DNA from: SIG653 sp045577455 | GTDB taxonomy: Bacteria > Bacillota > Clostridia > Oscillospirales > CAG-382 | Length of the DNA: 15,055 nt | Assembly: GCA_045577455.1 (NCBI GenBank) | Contig: JAZNIJ010000063.1 | Coordinates: forward strand, 1-15,055 | Direction: 5' to 3' | In this document: piece by piece, positions 1 to 8,524 of the stretch | How positions within the stretch are numbered: the stretch's first letter is position 1 | How the letters are laid out: each line of letters opens with the position of its first letter | Made by a program: the position numbers and the translations under genes | Notes under the pieces: generated by a model | Told to the model about the DNA's origin: nothing | The model's input: the letters and a program-made list of their open reading frames with translations, nothing else | Database searches by the model: none

Positions 1-285
1 ACCGTAGAAGAAGTTCAGGACTTTTACTCCAAAGGACTATATTTTACAAAAAATGAAATTGACGAAATAATCAAGTGGCAGCGTTATTCAGACAATCACA
101 ATCATAAACTTGTATTTTTGCTCAATAGTTATTTGGAAAACCATCTATATTTTGACTCTATGGAAGATGCAGAAAAAGCATGGGAAGAATATGAAACTTA
201 TCATCAAGATGAGAAATATCTTTTTTCTGAATATTATTTCTCAAATGATTTCTCCCAATCACTTTTATCGCGTATTTCTTATTAA
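1..285 (+). CDS. 3' end of an unrecognised protein gene (94 residues visible)
   Basis: Reading frame 1 is open from the window edge to a TAA at 283-285. The visible part begins TVEEVQDFYSKGLYF and ends SLLSRISY. It is acidic and aromatic-rich, with a charged helical stretch (SMEDAEKAWEEYETYHQDE) and many Tyr/Phe residues. There is no signal peptide, membrane segment or catalytic motif in the visible part. Composition of this kind is common among small immunity-like or hypothetical proteins, but I do not recognise the family. The true start lies outside the window. An ATG-initiated open frame at 110-298 overlaps it in another frame, but frame 1 has the more protein-like composition. The gene converges on the HipA-like gene, and the hairpin at 369-400 lies between them. 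Confidence 0.6.
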   Translation, partial: TVEEVQDFYSKGLYFTKNEIDEIIKWQRYSDNHNHKLVFLLNSYLENHLYFDSMEDAEKAWEEYETYHQDEKYLFSEYYFSNDFSQSLLSRISY

Positions 286-365
286 ATCTTCCTCATAATA
301 TTTGATAATCGTAATAAATCCATACAAAGGTTTTCTCCTTTTAAAACGCTCAAATTTGACTAACA

Positions 366-408
366 AAAAAGCTGACAGATCTTCATAGAACTGTCAGCTT
401 AATAATTT
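366..408 (-). terminator. Rho-independent terminator of the HTH-HipA gene, possibly bidirectional
   Basis: A perfect 10-bp stem (AAGCTGACAG at 369-378 with CTGTCAGCTT at 391-400) has a 12-nt loop. Read on the minus strand, the stem is followed by a T-run (TTTTTTGTTA), just past the stop codon at 415-417. On the plus strand it is followed by a weaker T-rich stretch at 406-410, so it may also end transcription from the gene at the left edge. Confidence 0.85.
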
Positions 409-414
409 TTATTC

Positions 415-1794
415 TTATCGTCTTGTTTTGGGAAGAGACAAAAGTTCTCTTGCCCTTATCTTAATATGACTTTCAATAGCCTGTAATCTTTCTTCGGGAA
501 GATTTATTGACGGATGTCTTTTGAACTCAAAGTCTAATAATTTTCTAAGCTGTAAAGCTTGCTTTTTACCTATTACTTCTTGACAAACACTTTCAAAAGA
601 AACGCCATATGGGGTTGAACGTGTTTTAGCATATTCAGAAAGATTATTAAAATCTTCCGGCATTGCAAGGTTAAACAGAGAAAGACCATTGTCAAAAATT
701 GGAGCAGGACCAATAATTTCACCCGTGTGATTATCACGCAAAATGCCAAAATTACCGAAATGCCTGTCTTCGTTATAAATTACCGCGTCAAACACAAGCA
801 TACTGCAAAGTTCCTCATAAGCATCATCACTTAAAGCTTTATAATAATCAAGACAAGCCTTTATTCCACCCTCTTTTACTATATGACCGATTGGTATAAA
901 TGCTGTGTCAATATCTGTAAACAACTTGCATTTGGAAGCCAAAATACCTTTCCAATTCTCAAGTTCATAAGAAACTACATTGAGACCCATAGCTTTTGCT
1001 ATTTGACAAGCATAATACTCACTATACGGCTCGTTTCCGGCATTTGCAGCACCTTCCGTTCCACCCTTGTACAAATATATGCCATCATTTTCAATGTAAC
1101 GCCATGCCTTTCTTAACATACCTTGTGTTGTGAGTTCAGGAGACGTTGTAAAAGCAAGGTTGGAAGCACCTACTCCCGTATAAGCAACAAGTGATAAAAC
1201 TTCCGAAAAACGATTTTCATATAGATTGTATTCTTCAAATTTCCCTTCAAATTCTTGTGGGACTACCCAATAACTATCATTAAGAGATAAGCCTTTACAA
1301 ACATCAATAATCCTCTTGGTGTTATTAATGCTTAACCCTAATGACTTCAATATTTCATCAACAAAAGCTCTATTCTTAGGAATAACTCTTTTTTGAAGCC
1401 ATTTAATAATCCCTGAACTTGTGGTGTTTAAATCGATAGGAAGTAATTTTTTTAAGTCCTCACGAACTGTTTGTATCTGAACACTTAAACCCTCTAATCC
1501 CTTTTCCTCTAGAGAGAAAGTTAACAAAATTTCGTTGTATAACTTTAAATTGTATATGTTACTCATAGGCTCACTCCTTTCTTCTAAACTTAAATTTATG
1601 TCTTTTCCTAAAGCAGAACATATTTTAACCAGCATATCAATAGATAAATTCTGACTTCCGCTTTCAATACGGCAAATGTTACTTCTTTGAGTACCTATAA
1701 GTTTTGCCAACTGCTCCTGCGACAAGCCTTTTTCAAGTCTCGCAGAAATAAGCTGAGATATTATTTTTTGCCTTGAATCAATTATATCACTCAT
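415..1794 (-). CDS. HTH (XRE/HipB-like) regulator fused to HipA-like serine/threonine kinase
   Basis: 459 residues. Residues about 10-66 form an XRE-type helix-turn-helix (SQEQLAKLIGTQRSNICRIESG), the usual HipB-like fold. Residues 77-459 look like a stand-alone clostridial HipA-family protein: a lead-in region (77-180, with GLSLNDSYWVVPQ), an ATP-binding lysine context LYKGG (K243), the catalytic loop NEDRHFGNFG (N341, D343, N348) and the metal-binding IFDNG (D368). HipA kinases phosphorylate cytosolic targets such as glutamyl-tRNA synthetase and are restrained by HipB; the target here is unknown. In classical systems the two proteins are separate, while here they form one frame. At the junction, M77 has its own strong ribosome binding site, so a free kinase could also be made. 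The start at 1794 is chosen because the HTH would otherwise be cut. Autoregulation through the palindrome at 1823-1850 is likely. Confidence 0.88.
   Translation of the reverse strand: MSDIIDSRQKIISQLISARLEKGLSQEQLAKLIGTQRSNICRIESGSQNLSIDMLVKICSALGKDINLSLEERSEPMSNIYNLKLYNEILLTFSLEEKGLEGLSVQIQTVREDLKKLLPIDLNTTSSGIIKWLQKRVIPKNRAFVDEILKSLGLSINNTKRIIDVCKGLSLNDSYWVVPQEFEGKFEEYNLYENRFSEVLSLVAYTGVGASNLAFTTSPELTTQGMLRKAWRYIENDGIYLYKGGTEGAANAGNEPYSEYYACQIAKAMGLNVVSYELENWKGILASKCKLFTDIDTAFIPIGHIVKEGGIKACLDYYKALSDDAYEELCSMLVFDAVIYNEDRHFGNFGILRDNHTGEIIGPAPIFDNGLSLFNLAMPEDFNNLSEYAKTRSTPYGVSFESVCQEVIGKKQALQLRKLLDFEFKRHPSINLPEERLQAIESHIKIRARELLSLPKTRR
1564..1580 (-). promoter_or_regulatory. Internal ribosome binding site and in-frame start inside the HTH-HipA gene
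   Basis: On the minus strand AAAGGAG (1580-1574) sits 7 nt before an ATG (1566-1564) in the reading frame of the fusion. This ATG is codon 77 and begins MSNIYNLKLYNE, which is where stand-alone HipA-family proteins of this type would be expected to start. Spacing and sequence are as good as those of the genuine gene starts in the window, so a second product of about 383 residues (kinase without HTH) is plausible. Confidence 0.7.
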
Positions 1795-1822
1795 AAAATC
1801 ACCAACAAAACTATATTACGCA

Positions 1823-1855
1823 ATTATGTTATCATATATGATAACATAATGTCAA
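1823..1855 (-). promoter_or_regulatory. Promoter with 28-bp perfect palindromic operator for the HTH-HipA gene
   Basis: Positions 1823-1850 are an exact 28-bp inverted repeat with arms ATTATGTTATCATA and TATGATAACATAAT. On the minus strand a consensus -35 box TTGACA (1855-1850) overlaps its edge, and a TAACAT -10 candidate (1831-1826) falls inside it at 18-bp spacing. A dimer bound here would block RNA polymerase. E. coli HipB operators have a TATCC-N8-GGATA layout; here the core is TTATCA-TATA-TGATAA. The encoded HTH is the obvious candidate ligand. Confidence 0.75.
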
Positions 1856-1966
1856 TAGTTTATTTTGTCATCTATTTTGTTTCCGTAAGAAAACGCCACA
1901 AAATCTCTATGGACTTATAGCAGTTAATTTTCCTCTCTCTACACAACAAATTATTCTTCGATAAAC

Positions 1967-2013
1967 AATCTGCATTTTTGCGTATTTTTTACGCATTTTT
2001 GCAAGAACTGTTG
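1967..2013 (+). repeat. Possible 3' remnant of the dispersed intergenic repeat
   Basis: AATCTGCATTTTTGC followed by a T-rich stretch, a second GCATTTTTG and a terminal CTGTTG resembles the 3' part of the full repeat copies (for example 11524-11570). It also holds a small hairpin, TGCGTA (1979-1984) with TACGCA (1990-1995). The other parts of the 1795-2137 gap show no gene: 1856-1966 holds nothing I recognise. Confidence 0.4.
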
Positions 2014-2040
2014 TTATTTAATATATCTTAGTTCTAATAT
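2011..2040 (+). promoter_or_regulatory. Candidate promoter of the RHS toxin gene
   Basis: TTGTTA (2011-2016) and TAATAT (2035-2040) are 18 bp apart, about 100 bp before the RHS start. The leader contains a strong ribosome binding site (AAAGGGGTG, 2058-2066) followed by an ATG-AGA-TAA minimal frame (2073-2081). The RHS gene itself has GAGGAGGA at 2123-2130, 7 nt before its ATG. Promoter boxes are matched by eye only. Confidence 0.35.
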
Positions 2041-2137
2041 AAGCTTGTAGTAATACGAAAGGGGTGAGCACAATGAGATAATAAGTTCAACTTATAAAAC
2101 TCTTATAATAAAAAACTAATATGAGGAGGATGACTAA

Positions 2138-5100
2138 ATGAAAACCAAAAAAACACTGAAAGTCATATCTATAATTCTCGCTATGATTATGTTTGTTCAG
2201 ATAATTCCCACTAGTGTTGTCGCTTTGGCAGCAGATGAGTTGACAGAAATAGAAACGATAGAACCTGATGCTTCTGATGAAGTTGAAGAAGCTCCCGAAG
2301 CGGTTATTCTCGGCGAAGATGAAAGTCGAAGGGAAGAAAGTGTCAAGCATTATATAATGAGTGACCATACATACAAAGCAGTAAGGTATTCAAGTCCTGT
2401 TCACTATGAGCAGGATGGTGAATGGGTCGATATTGACAACACACTTGCCGATGAAGAAGCACAGGATAGTGATGATGTCAATGGCTTTGTAAATAAATCA
2501 AACGGATTTAAAATAAAATTTGCTAAAAAATCTAACGGCAAGAAGCTTGTTTCGATTAAGAAGGACAAGTATGGTTTGTCATGGGGTTACGATTCAAACA
2601 ACAAAAACAAAGTTGATGCAGTAATCAAAGAAAAAGTTGAAAGTGATTCACAATTTTCTGAATATGTTTCAAATGTATCAAGCAGTGTTGTTTATGAAAA
2701 TATCGATACAAACCTGTCACTTGAGTATAATGTGATTGGTAACACTGTAAAAGAAAACATTATTGTGGAATCAAAGAGTGATGAATATACATATAACTTT
2801 GAGTTAAAAGCACAGAATGTAACTTTTAAAACAAATGAAGACGGCAGTATCGACGTCTTGACGGTGGATACAGGTAAACTTGTATTTGCTATTCCTGCTC
2901 CGTTTATGTATGATGCTGAAAATAGAATTTCTAATGATGTTCACTATACTTTGACAGAGCAAAATGGTAACAAATATATCCTCACAGTAACAGCAGACGC
3001 AGAGTGGATTAATAGCGAAGATACTGTTTTCCCCGTGACTATTGACCCTGTAATTAAAACAGAGCGTTCGAGAGAGGATATAGACTCTACTTTTATAGCA
3101 TCTGCAAGTGCTCACGCATCTGAAAATTTATCTGCAATGCAGATTTTAGCGGTTGGATGGAATACATCTGATTATGGAAAAATGCGAACACTTATTCAAT
3201 TTGCATTACCCACGCTTAATAAGGGTGATATGATAGTAGGTGCCCATCTTGCTCTTTTATCATATGGTGCAAGCTTTACGACCGATACAATGGATGACCA
3301 ACAAATTGATGCGCATTTGGTAACAGAATCATGGGATTATAGTACCGCTACGTGGAATAATCAACCTGATTATAACAGCACGGTTTGCGATTATGATTTT
3401 TTGAAACGTAGTGACATTGCGGCGGGTTCTGCTTGGAAATTTTTTGATATTACTAAAGCTGTGAAAAGTTGGCACGAAGGAACTGTTGCCAATAATGGTA
3501 TTCTTATTAAACAACATATCGAAAACGGAACAATGGCAGAGAATGCTGCATGTGCATATTTCTGGTCGGAAAAGTATAATGATGAAACAGATTATTACCC
3601 GGTCATTTTAATTGATTACAGAAACAATAAAGGTATAGAAAGTTATTGGAGTTATTCAACAGCTGATGTTGAAAATGCAGGCACAGCGTATGTCAATGAT
3701 TATACAGGTAACCTTGTTTTAACTAATACCCTTGCTTCAATAAGCAGTGAACGCGGTTCTTTGGCAATTCAGTATGTTTACAATGGTTATGCAGCAGGTA
3801 CAAAATATACTGCAAAATCAAATAACATTACAACCAGTGCCGGTAAAGGTTGGTCTTTGAATCTTTTCCAGACTGTAAGACCGTCAAGCTTGTATGGTTT
3901 AACAGGTGATGATGCAACAAATTATCCATATGTTTATACAGACGGTGACGGAACCGAACATTATATTTATAAGGATGCAGACAACGGCAATAAGCTTGTT
4001 GATGAAGATGGTCTTGGATTAACGCTCACTCTTAGTAGTACGGAAAACTGGAAATACAGAATTTCCGATAAGGACGGCAATCGCCTTTATTTCAATCAAC
4101 AGGGTAATCTCTATTCTTCACAGGATGCTAACAACAATGATATCAGAGCAACCTATGATTCTACAGGAACGAAACTTCTTTCAGTAAAAGACCCTGTTGG
4201 TCACACATACACATTTACATATTCATCTGATAACTATATTACTCAAATTACCGACCCGTCATCAAGAGTTACAAGTTTTAACTATGGTGGTAATGGTAAA
4301 CCTGCAAGAATCACATTTCCGGATGGAAAGTATATTGAATATGAGTATGATAGTGACGAATGTCTTACAAAAGCAGTTGCAAGCAGTGGCTACACAGTGA
4401 CATTTGCTTATACTTCTGCGGCAAAAGGCAAGAGAATAAGCGGTGTTTATGAAAAAGGCGGTACAGCGTCAAATCCCGGCACAACTACAGGTCAGACAAT
4501 GAAATTTGACCGAAGCAATTATAATACAACTATAATTACTACTAACGGAAGTGACGGCTATTTTAATACTGATGATGATCTGATAACAACATATCAGTTT
4601 GATAATGTTGGAAGAACAATCTCACAGCAGTTGAAGAGAAGAGATGGTGAGCAGTCAGTCGCAGGTATGTATAATTACACATCGTCTGCTAATCTCAAAA
4701 GCGCAAACAAGGTGTCATCAGAAGCATCACTTGGTAAAAATGTTGTAAACCTTGTAACAGGTGTTAACGGCGAATCCACAAGTGGTTGGACAACATCTTA
4801 TAAAACGAGTACAGCTTCTTTCTCAGCTTCGACAACTGAAAAATATATTGGTACAAAATCACTTGCCATAACCTTGAGCGCCCTTTCTGCTGAAAAAGGC
4901 AATGGCTTGTTTTATCAGGACATTACAAATGTAACAGGTGGGGAAACATATACCTTCTCAGCTTATGTAAAAACAACAGGCATTACGCAACAGTATGCAA
5001 GCACCTTGACAGGTGCATATCTGCAGTTCAGAACTTATGTCGGTTCAACTGCAACTGACTATTTTTCAGAGCCTTTGTCTTCTACTACATCGACGGAGAT

Positions 5101-8100
5101 GAACAACGGTTGGCGAAGACTTACCGTTACAGTCACTTTACCTGAGGATATTACAAAAATCAGAATTTTCCTTGGCTTGAGAAACGCTACTGGCGTTGCT
5201 TATTTCGATTGTATTCAGGTTGAACAGTCAGAAACAGCTAACGATTGTAACCTTCTGGAAAATGCAGGCTTTGAAACGGTGTCTTCATACATGCCGTCAA
5301 AATGGACAGCAACAAATGTGGCTTACACCGCTTCAACTGAAGGTGCATCTACTGCGCAGAAAATTGATGGTACATACTCGATGAGAATAAGTGGGGACAG
5401 CTCCACCAACAAGAATATGAAACAAGTTGTTGCGGCCTTTGGTGACCCCGACGATACTTATATTGTCAGCGGTTGGGCAAAAGCAAATGCTGTTCCGCAG
5501 ACAAACCACGAAACCGCATATTTTGAACTTGGTGTTCTTGTGAGTTACGAAGCCTCTGACGGTACAACTTATACAGAAACTAAAACTCCCGCTAAGTTTA
5601 ATACAACAATTTCAGATTGGCAATATACTGCTCAGGCATTTACATTGAAATCTGAAAAAAATGCCTCCGATACACCAAGACATATTACGATCTATACCAA
5701 GTATAACTATCAGGCAAACTGTGCTTGGTTTGACAATATCCAGCTTATTAAGGATGTTGCACAATCGTATACTTATGATGATGAGGGTAACATAATTTCT
5801 GTTGCGGACAATGCAGAACAGAAATCAAATATGGAATATGAAGGCTCTGACCTTGTAAAGTACACGGATGTTAAAGGTTACGATTATACTTATGATTACG
5901 ACGATAAACATAACCTCACAAAAGCAACTTCTGCAAAAGGTGTTGTGACAGGTTTTGAGTACAATTCTTACGGTCAGGCAACATCTTCTGAACTCAGAAA
6001 TTCGTCTTCCTCAATTATAATCAAAACTGATACATCATATTATCCCGCTACAAATGGTATTTCTGCTGGCTCTTATGTTAAAGAGAGTGTTGACAGTCGC
6101 GGTAAAAAGACGTATTATAGTTATGATGTAAAAAAAGGTCTTGTTAATAGTGTTACAGCCCCGAATGGAGCGGTAACAGAATATAGTTATTTTGAAGATA
6201 ACGATGAGTTATCAGAAGTATATTCATCGGGAACTACAGTGTCCTATGGTTATTCAAATAATCGTTTAAGCTCAATACAAGTATTTGAACCATACATTGA
6301 AGAAGAATACAGTTTTGTTTACGATGCGTTTGGCAATGTGACTCAAACTAAAGTTGGCAGTACGGCACTTTCAACAAATGTTTACGGACCAAATAACGGA
6401 AACCTTGTATCTTCAACTTACGGTAACGGAGATAAGCTTGAATATACTTATGATTCTTATGGTAACGTAACGGAAATTAAAGGTAATTCGGCTTCTCGTT
6501 TCAAGTGGAGTTATGACAGTGCTCTCAATCCACTTTCCCATACGGATTTGCAAAATAATCTGAGCTACAAATATGACTATGACTCAATCGGCAGACTTAT
6601 CCGTCAGGAAATCAGAAACGGCGATTCATCTTCTCATGTCGGTTCGACCGAATTCGGTTATGATATCAGTAACAACCTCACAAGGCTTACAAATGAAATC
6701 GGCGGAAGAACAATTTCTCAGTATTACAGCTATTCTGCAGTTTCAGGTTACAGCAATACGGCAAACTATGCTAAAGATAATCTTCCCACTCAGTACAAAA
6801 TTTCAGGTACAAGACATGCTGAGTATGATTATGACAGCATTAACAGAATAAACCTCAGAACTTTTTCAACTGACAGACCTCTGTACAATAACTATGTTTA
6901 CTGGCTTGCAACTGACAGAAACACTGCGGCAGGTACAACTAATACTTACAGAACCACCCTGCTTAAAAACGAGATTGTGGACAACACAGCGTACAGTTAT
7001 ACCTATGATGATGTTGGTAACATAACATCAATTCAGAAAGGTGAACGTGCAGTTGCTAATAGCAGTGCAAGTACAGACATTGTCAATGCATCGGCATACC
7101 GTTCATATACTTATGATTTATTAGGTCAGTTGACTCGCGAGAATAATGTTACTGATAATAAAACTACGGTATTCAGCTATGACGGTTTGGGAAACACTCT
7201 TTCAAAACAGGAATATGCATACACAACAGGTACACTTGGTACAGCAAACAAAACTATTGAATATACATATTCCGATGATAATAAATCAGGCTGGAACAAT
7301 CTGCTTACATCAGTTGACCTTAACGGGAACGGTACAGTTTCATCAAATGAAACAATTTCTTATGATGCAATAGGAAACCCTGTTTCATATCTTGGTAAAA
7401 CACTTTCTTGGTTCGGCAGACAGCTTGTTACATTTGTTAACGGTTCAACTACTGTTACAAATACTTATGATGCTGACGGAATAAGAGGTACAAAGACTGT
7501 TAATGGCGAAACAACCACATATCAGTATATTGACGGCAAACTCATGTATGAAAGCCGTCCGGGTATTGAACTTTACTATTTCTATGACAGTTACGGAAAT
7601 CTTACATCAATCAGATATATTAAAGCTGGCGAAACCACAGCATACAGCTACTATGTAACAACAAATGCACAGGGTGATGTGCTTGGCATTTATGAATCTG
7701 ATGGTGACCAAGTTGCAGCTTATGAATATGATGCTTGGGGCAACTGTACTGTTTATGATGTAACACAGGATTCTAATGGAAATAACGTCTTTACAGAAGT
7801 AGCTTATTCTGAAAGCCAGAAATTTAATATGGAATTCCTCAATCCGTTCCGCTACAGAGGATATTACTATGACCAGGATATGGGACTGTACTATCTGCAG
7901 AGTAGGTATTATGATCCGCAGGTGGGTAGGTTTATTAATGCGGATTCAGAGTCGCTCGTTGTTTCTAATCCGTTAGAAATGACAGACAAGAATCTGTTTG
8001 CGTACTGTGATAATAATCCGGTTGTGAGAGTGGATAATCAGGGAGAAGCTTGGGAAACGATATTAGATATTGTTGGCATAGTTTGGAGTGCCTGGGATTT

Positions 8101-8524
8101 AATAACCAATCCTTCTTGGGTTAACTTAGGATTTTTAGCATGGGATGTTGGTGCGACATTAGTTCCTTTTGCACCTGGTTCATATACGGCAAAAGGTGCA
8201 AAATTGGGAACAACAATGTTTTCCAAAATTGATGATGTCAACAGAACAGGGAAAGCTTTTTCCAAAATTGATGATGTTGGAAAAGGCGGAAAAAGAATTT
8301 TCAATGTATCTAAGCAAAAAAGTAAAATTTTCAACAAGTTTAAATCTGTAAAAGGAAAATCATATCGGTATTCTGGTACGGGTAAAAGTAGAAAGTATTA
8401 CGATTGGGACTTTACCCATAACGACATAGAAGTATATGATAGAAATGGTAAACATTTGGGTTCGATGGATCCAACAACAGGCAAAATGTATAAAGATGCT
8501 GTGAAAGGACGAAGACTATGGTAG
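2138..8524 (+). CDS. Exported RHS/YD-repeat polymorphic toxin (WapA-like) with colicin E3-type rRNase tip
   Basis: 2128 residues. Residues 1-31 are a Sec signal peptide (basic MKTKKTLK, hydrophobic core, ALA-AD cleavage). Then come a conserved lead region (71-300), a DNRLRE-type beta domain (about 307-496), a first YD-repeat block (about 600-860), two carbohydrate-binding-like jelly-roll domains (about 871-1022 and 1038-1204, with SGWTTSYKT and NAGFE motifs) and a long second YD block (1209-1890) that would form the hollow RHS shell. The RHS core is NPFRYRGYYYD (1902-1912) to GRFINAD, followed by a hydrophobic linker (about 1972-2010) and the toxin (2074-2128). The family delivers its C-terminal toxin to neighbouring cells on contact, as B. 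subtilis WapA does with its tRNase. The usual DPxG cleavage box after the core is degenerate (VDNQGE). The gene overlaps its immunity gene by 7 nt, indicating translational coupling. It has a strong RBS. Confidence 0.93.
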   Translation: MKTKKTLKVISIILAMIMFVQIIPTSVVALAADELTEIETIEPDASDEVEEAPEAVILGEDESRREESVKHYIMSDHTYKAVRYSSPVHYEQDGEWVDIDNTLADEEAQDSDDVNGFVNKSNGFKIKFAKKSNGKKLVSIKKDKYGLSWGYDSNNKNKVDAVIKEKVESDSQFSEYVSNVSSSVVYENIDTNLSLEYNVIGNTVKENIIVESKSDEYTYNFELKAQNVTFKTNEDGSIDVLTVDTGKLVFAIPAPFMYDAENRISNDVHYTLTEQNGNKYILTVTADAEWINSEDTVFPVTIDPVIKTERSREDIDSTFIASASAHASENLSAMQILAVGWNTSDYGKMRTLIQFALPTLNKGDMIVGAHLALLSYGASFTTDTMDDQQIDAHLVTESWDYSTATWNNQPDYNSTVCDYDFLKRSDIAAGSAWKFFDITKAVKSWHEGTVANNGILIKQHIENGTMAENAACAYFWSEKYNDETDYYPVILIDYRNNKGIESYWSYSTADVENAGTAYVNDYTGNLVLTNTLASISSERGSLAIQYVYNGYAAGTKYTAKSNNITTSAGKGWSLNLFQTVRPSSLYGLTGDDATNYPYVYTDGDGTEHYIYKDADNGNKLVDEDGLGLTLTLSSTENWKYRISDKDGNRLYFNQQGNLYSSQDANNNDIRATYDSTGTKLLSVKDPVGHTYTFTYSSDNYITQITDPSSRVTSFNYGGNGKPARITFPDGKYIEYEYDSDECLTKAVASSGYTVTFAYTSAAKGKRISGVYEKGGTASNPGTTTGQTMKFDRSNYNTTIITTNGSDGYFNTDDDLITTYQFDNVGRTISQQLKRRDGEQSVAGMYNYTSSANLKSANKVSSEASLGKNVVNLVTGVNGESTSGWTTSYKTSTASFSASTTEKYIGTKSLAITLSALSAEKGNGLFYQDITNVTGGETYTFSAYVKTTGITQQYASTLTGAYLQFRTYVGSTATDYFSEPLSSTTSTEMNNGWRRLTVTVTLPEDITKIRIFLGLRNATGVAYFDCIQVEQSETANDCNLLENAGFETVSSYMPSKWTATNVAYTASTEGASTAQKIDGTYSMRISGDSSTNKNMKQVVAAFGDPDDTYIVSGWAKANAVPQTNHETAYFELGVLVSYEASDGTTYTETKTPAKFNTTISDWQYTAQAFTLKSEKNASDTPRHITIYTKYNYQANCAWFDNIQLIKDVAQSYTYDDEGNIISVADNAEQKSNMEYEGSDLVKYTDVKGYDYTYDYDDKHNLTKATSAKGVVTGFEYNSYGQATSSELRNSSSSIIIKTDTSYYPATNGISAGSYVKESVDSRGKKTYYSYDVKKGLVNSVTAPNGAVTEYSYFEDNDELSEVYSSGTTVSYGYSNNRLSSIQVFEPYIEEEYSFVYDAFGNVTQTKVGSTALSTNVYGPNNGNLVSSTYGNGDKLEYTYDSYGNVTEIKGNSASRFKWSYDSALNPLSHTDLQNNLSYKYDYDSIGRLIRQEIRNGDSSSHVGSTEFGYDISNNLTRLTNEIGGRTISQYYSYSAVSGYSNTANYAKDNLPTQYKISGTRHAEYDYDSINRINLRTFSTDRPLYNNYVYWLATDRNTAAGTTNTYRTTLLKNEIVDNTAYSYTYDDVGNITSIQKGERAVANSSASTDIVNASAYRSYTYDLLGQLTRENNVTDNKTTVFSYDGLGNTLSKQEYAYTTGTLGTANKTIEYTYSDDNKSGWNNLLTSVDLNGNGTVSSNETISYDAIGNPVSYLGKTLSWFGRQLVTFVNGSTTVTNTYDADGIRGTKTVNGETTTYQYIDGKLMYESRPGIELYYFYDSYGNLTSIRYIKAGETTAYSYYVTTNAQGDVLGIYESDGDQVAAYEYDAWGNCTVYDVTQDSNGNNVFTEVAYSESQKFNMEFLNPFRYRGYYYDQDMGLYYLQSRYYDPQVGRFINADSESLVVSNPLEMTDKNLFAYCDNNPVVRVDNQGEAWETILDIVGIVWSAWDLITNPSWVNLGFLAWDVGATLVPFAPGSYTAKGAKLGTTMFSKIDDVNRTGKAFSKIDDVGKGGKRIFNVSKQKSKIFNKFKSVKGKSYRYSGTGKSRKYYDWDFTHNDIEVYDRNGKHLGSMDPTTGKMYKDAVKGRRLW
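8219..8277 (+). repeat. 39-bp (13-codon) internal tandem repeat in the pre-toxin linker
   Basis: An identical 20-bp segment occurs at 8219-8238 and 8258-8277, exactly 39 bp apart, giving FSKIDDVNRTGKA then FSKIDDVGKGGKR. The unit sits between the hydrophobic linker and the rRNase domain, so the linker length could vary by slippage without shifting the frame. Confidence 0.8.
8357..8521 (+). other. Colicin E3-type 16S rRNase (cytotoxic) domain at the RHS C terminus
   Basis: Residues 2074-2128 of the RHS protein. The segment YYDWDFTHNDIEVY, then GKHLGSMDPTTGK, then a basic KGRRLW end follows the colicin E3 catalytic domain (YEWDSQHGELEGY, GQHLGSFDPKTGN, basic end) almost position by position. 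The E3 catalytic residues Asp510, His513 and Glu517 correspond to D2091, H2094 and E2098, and an arginine near the end (R2125/R2126) matches Arg545. Colicin E3 cleaves 16S rRNA in the decoding centre, between A1493 and G1494, stopping translation. All key residues are present, so the domain should be active. Confidence 0.9.

Noticed and set aside
110..298. 62-codon ATG-started frame on the plus strand
   Set aside because: It overlaps frame 1, which is open from the window edge to 285 and has a far more protein-like composition (acidic helix, balanced residues).
2804..3115. 103-codon minus-strand frame within the RHS gene
   Set aside because: Cys- and Ile-rich shadow typical of antisense to a YD/beta-rich protein; no supporting signals.
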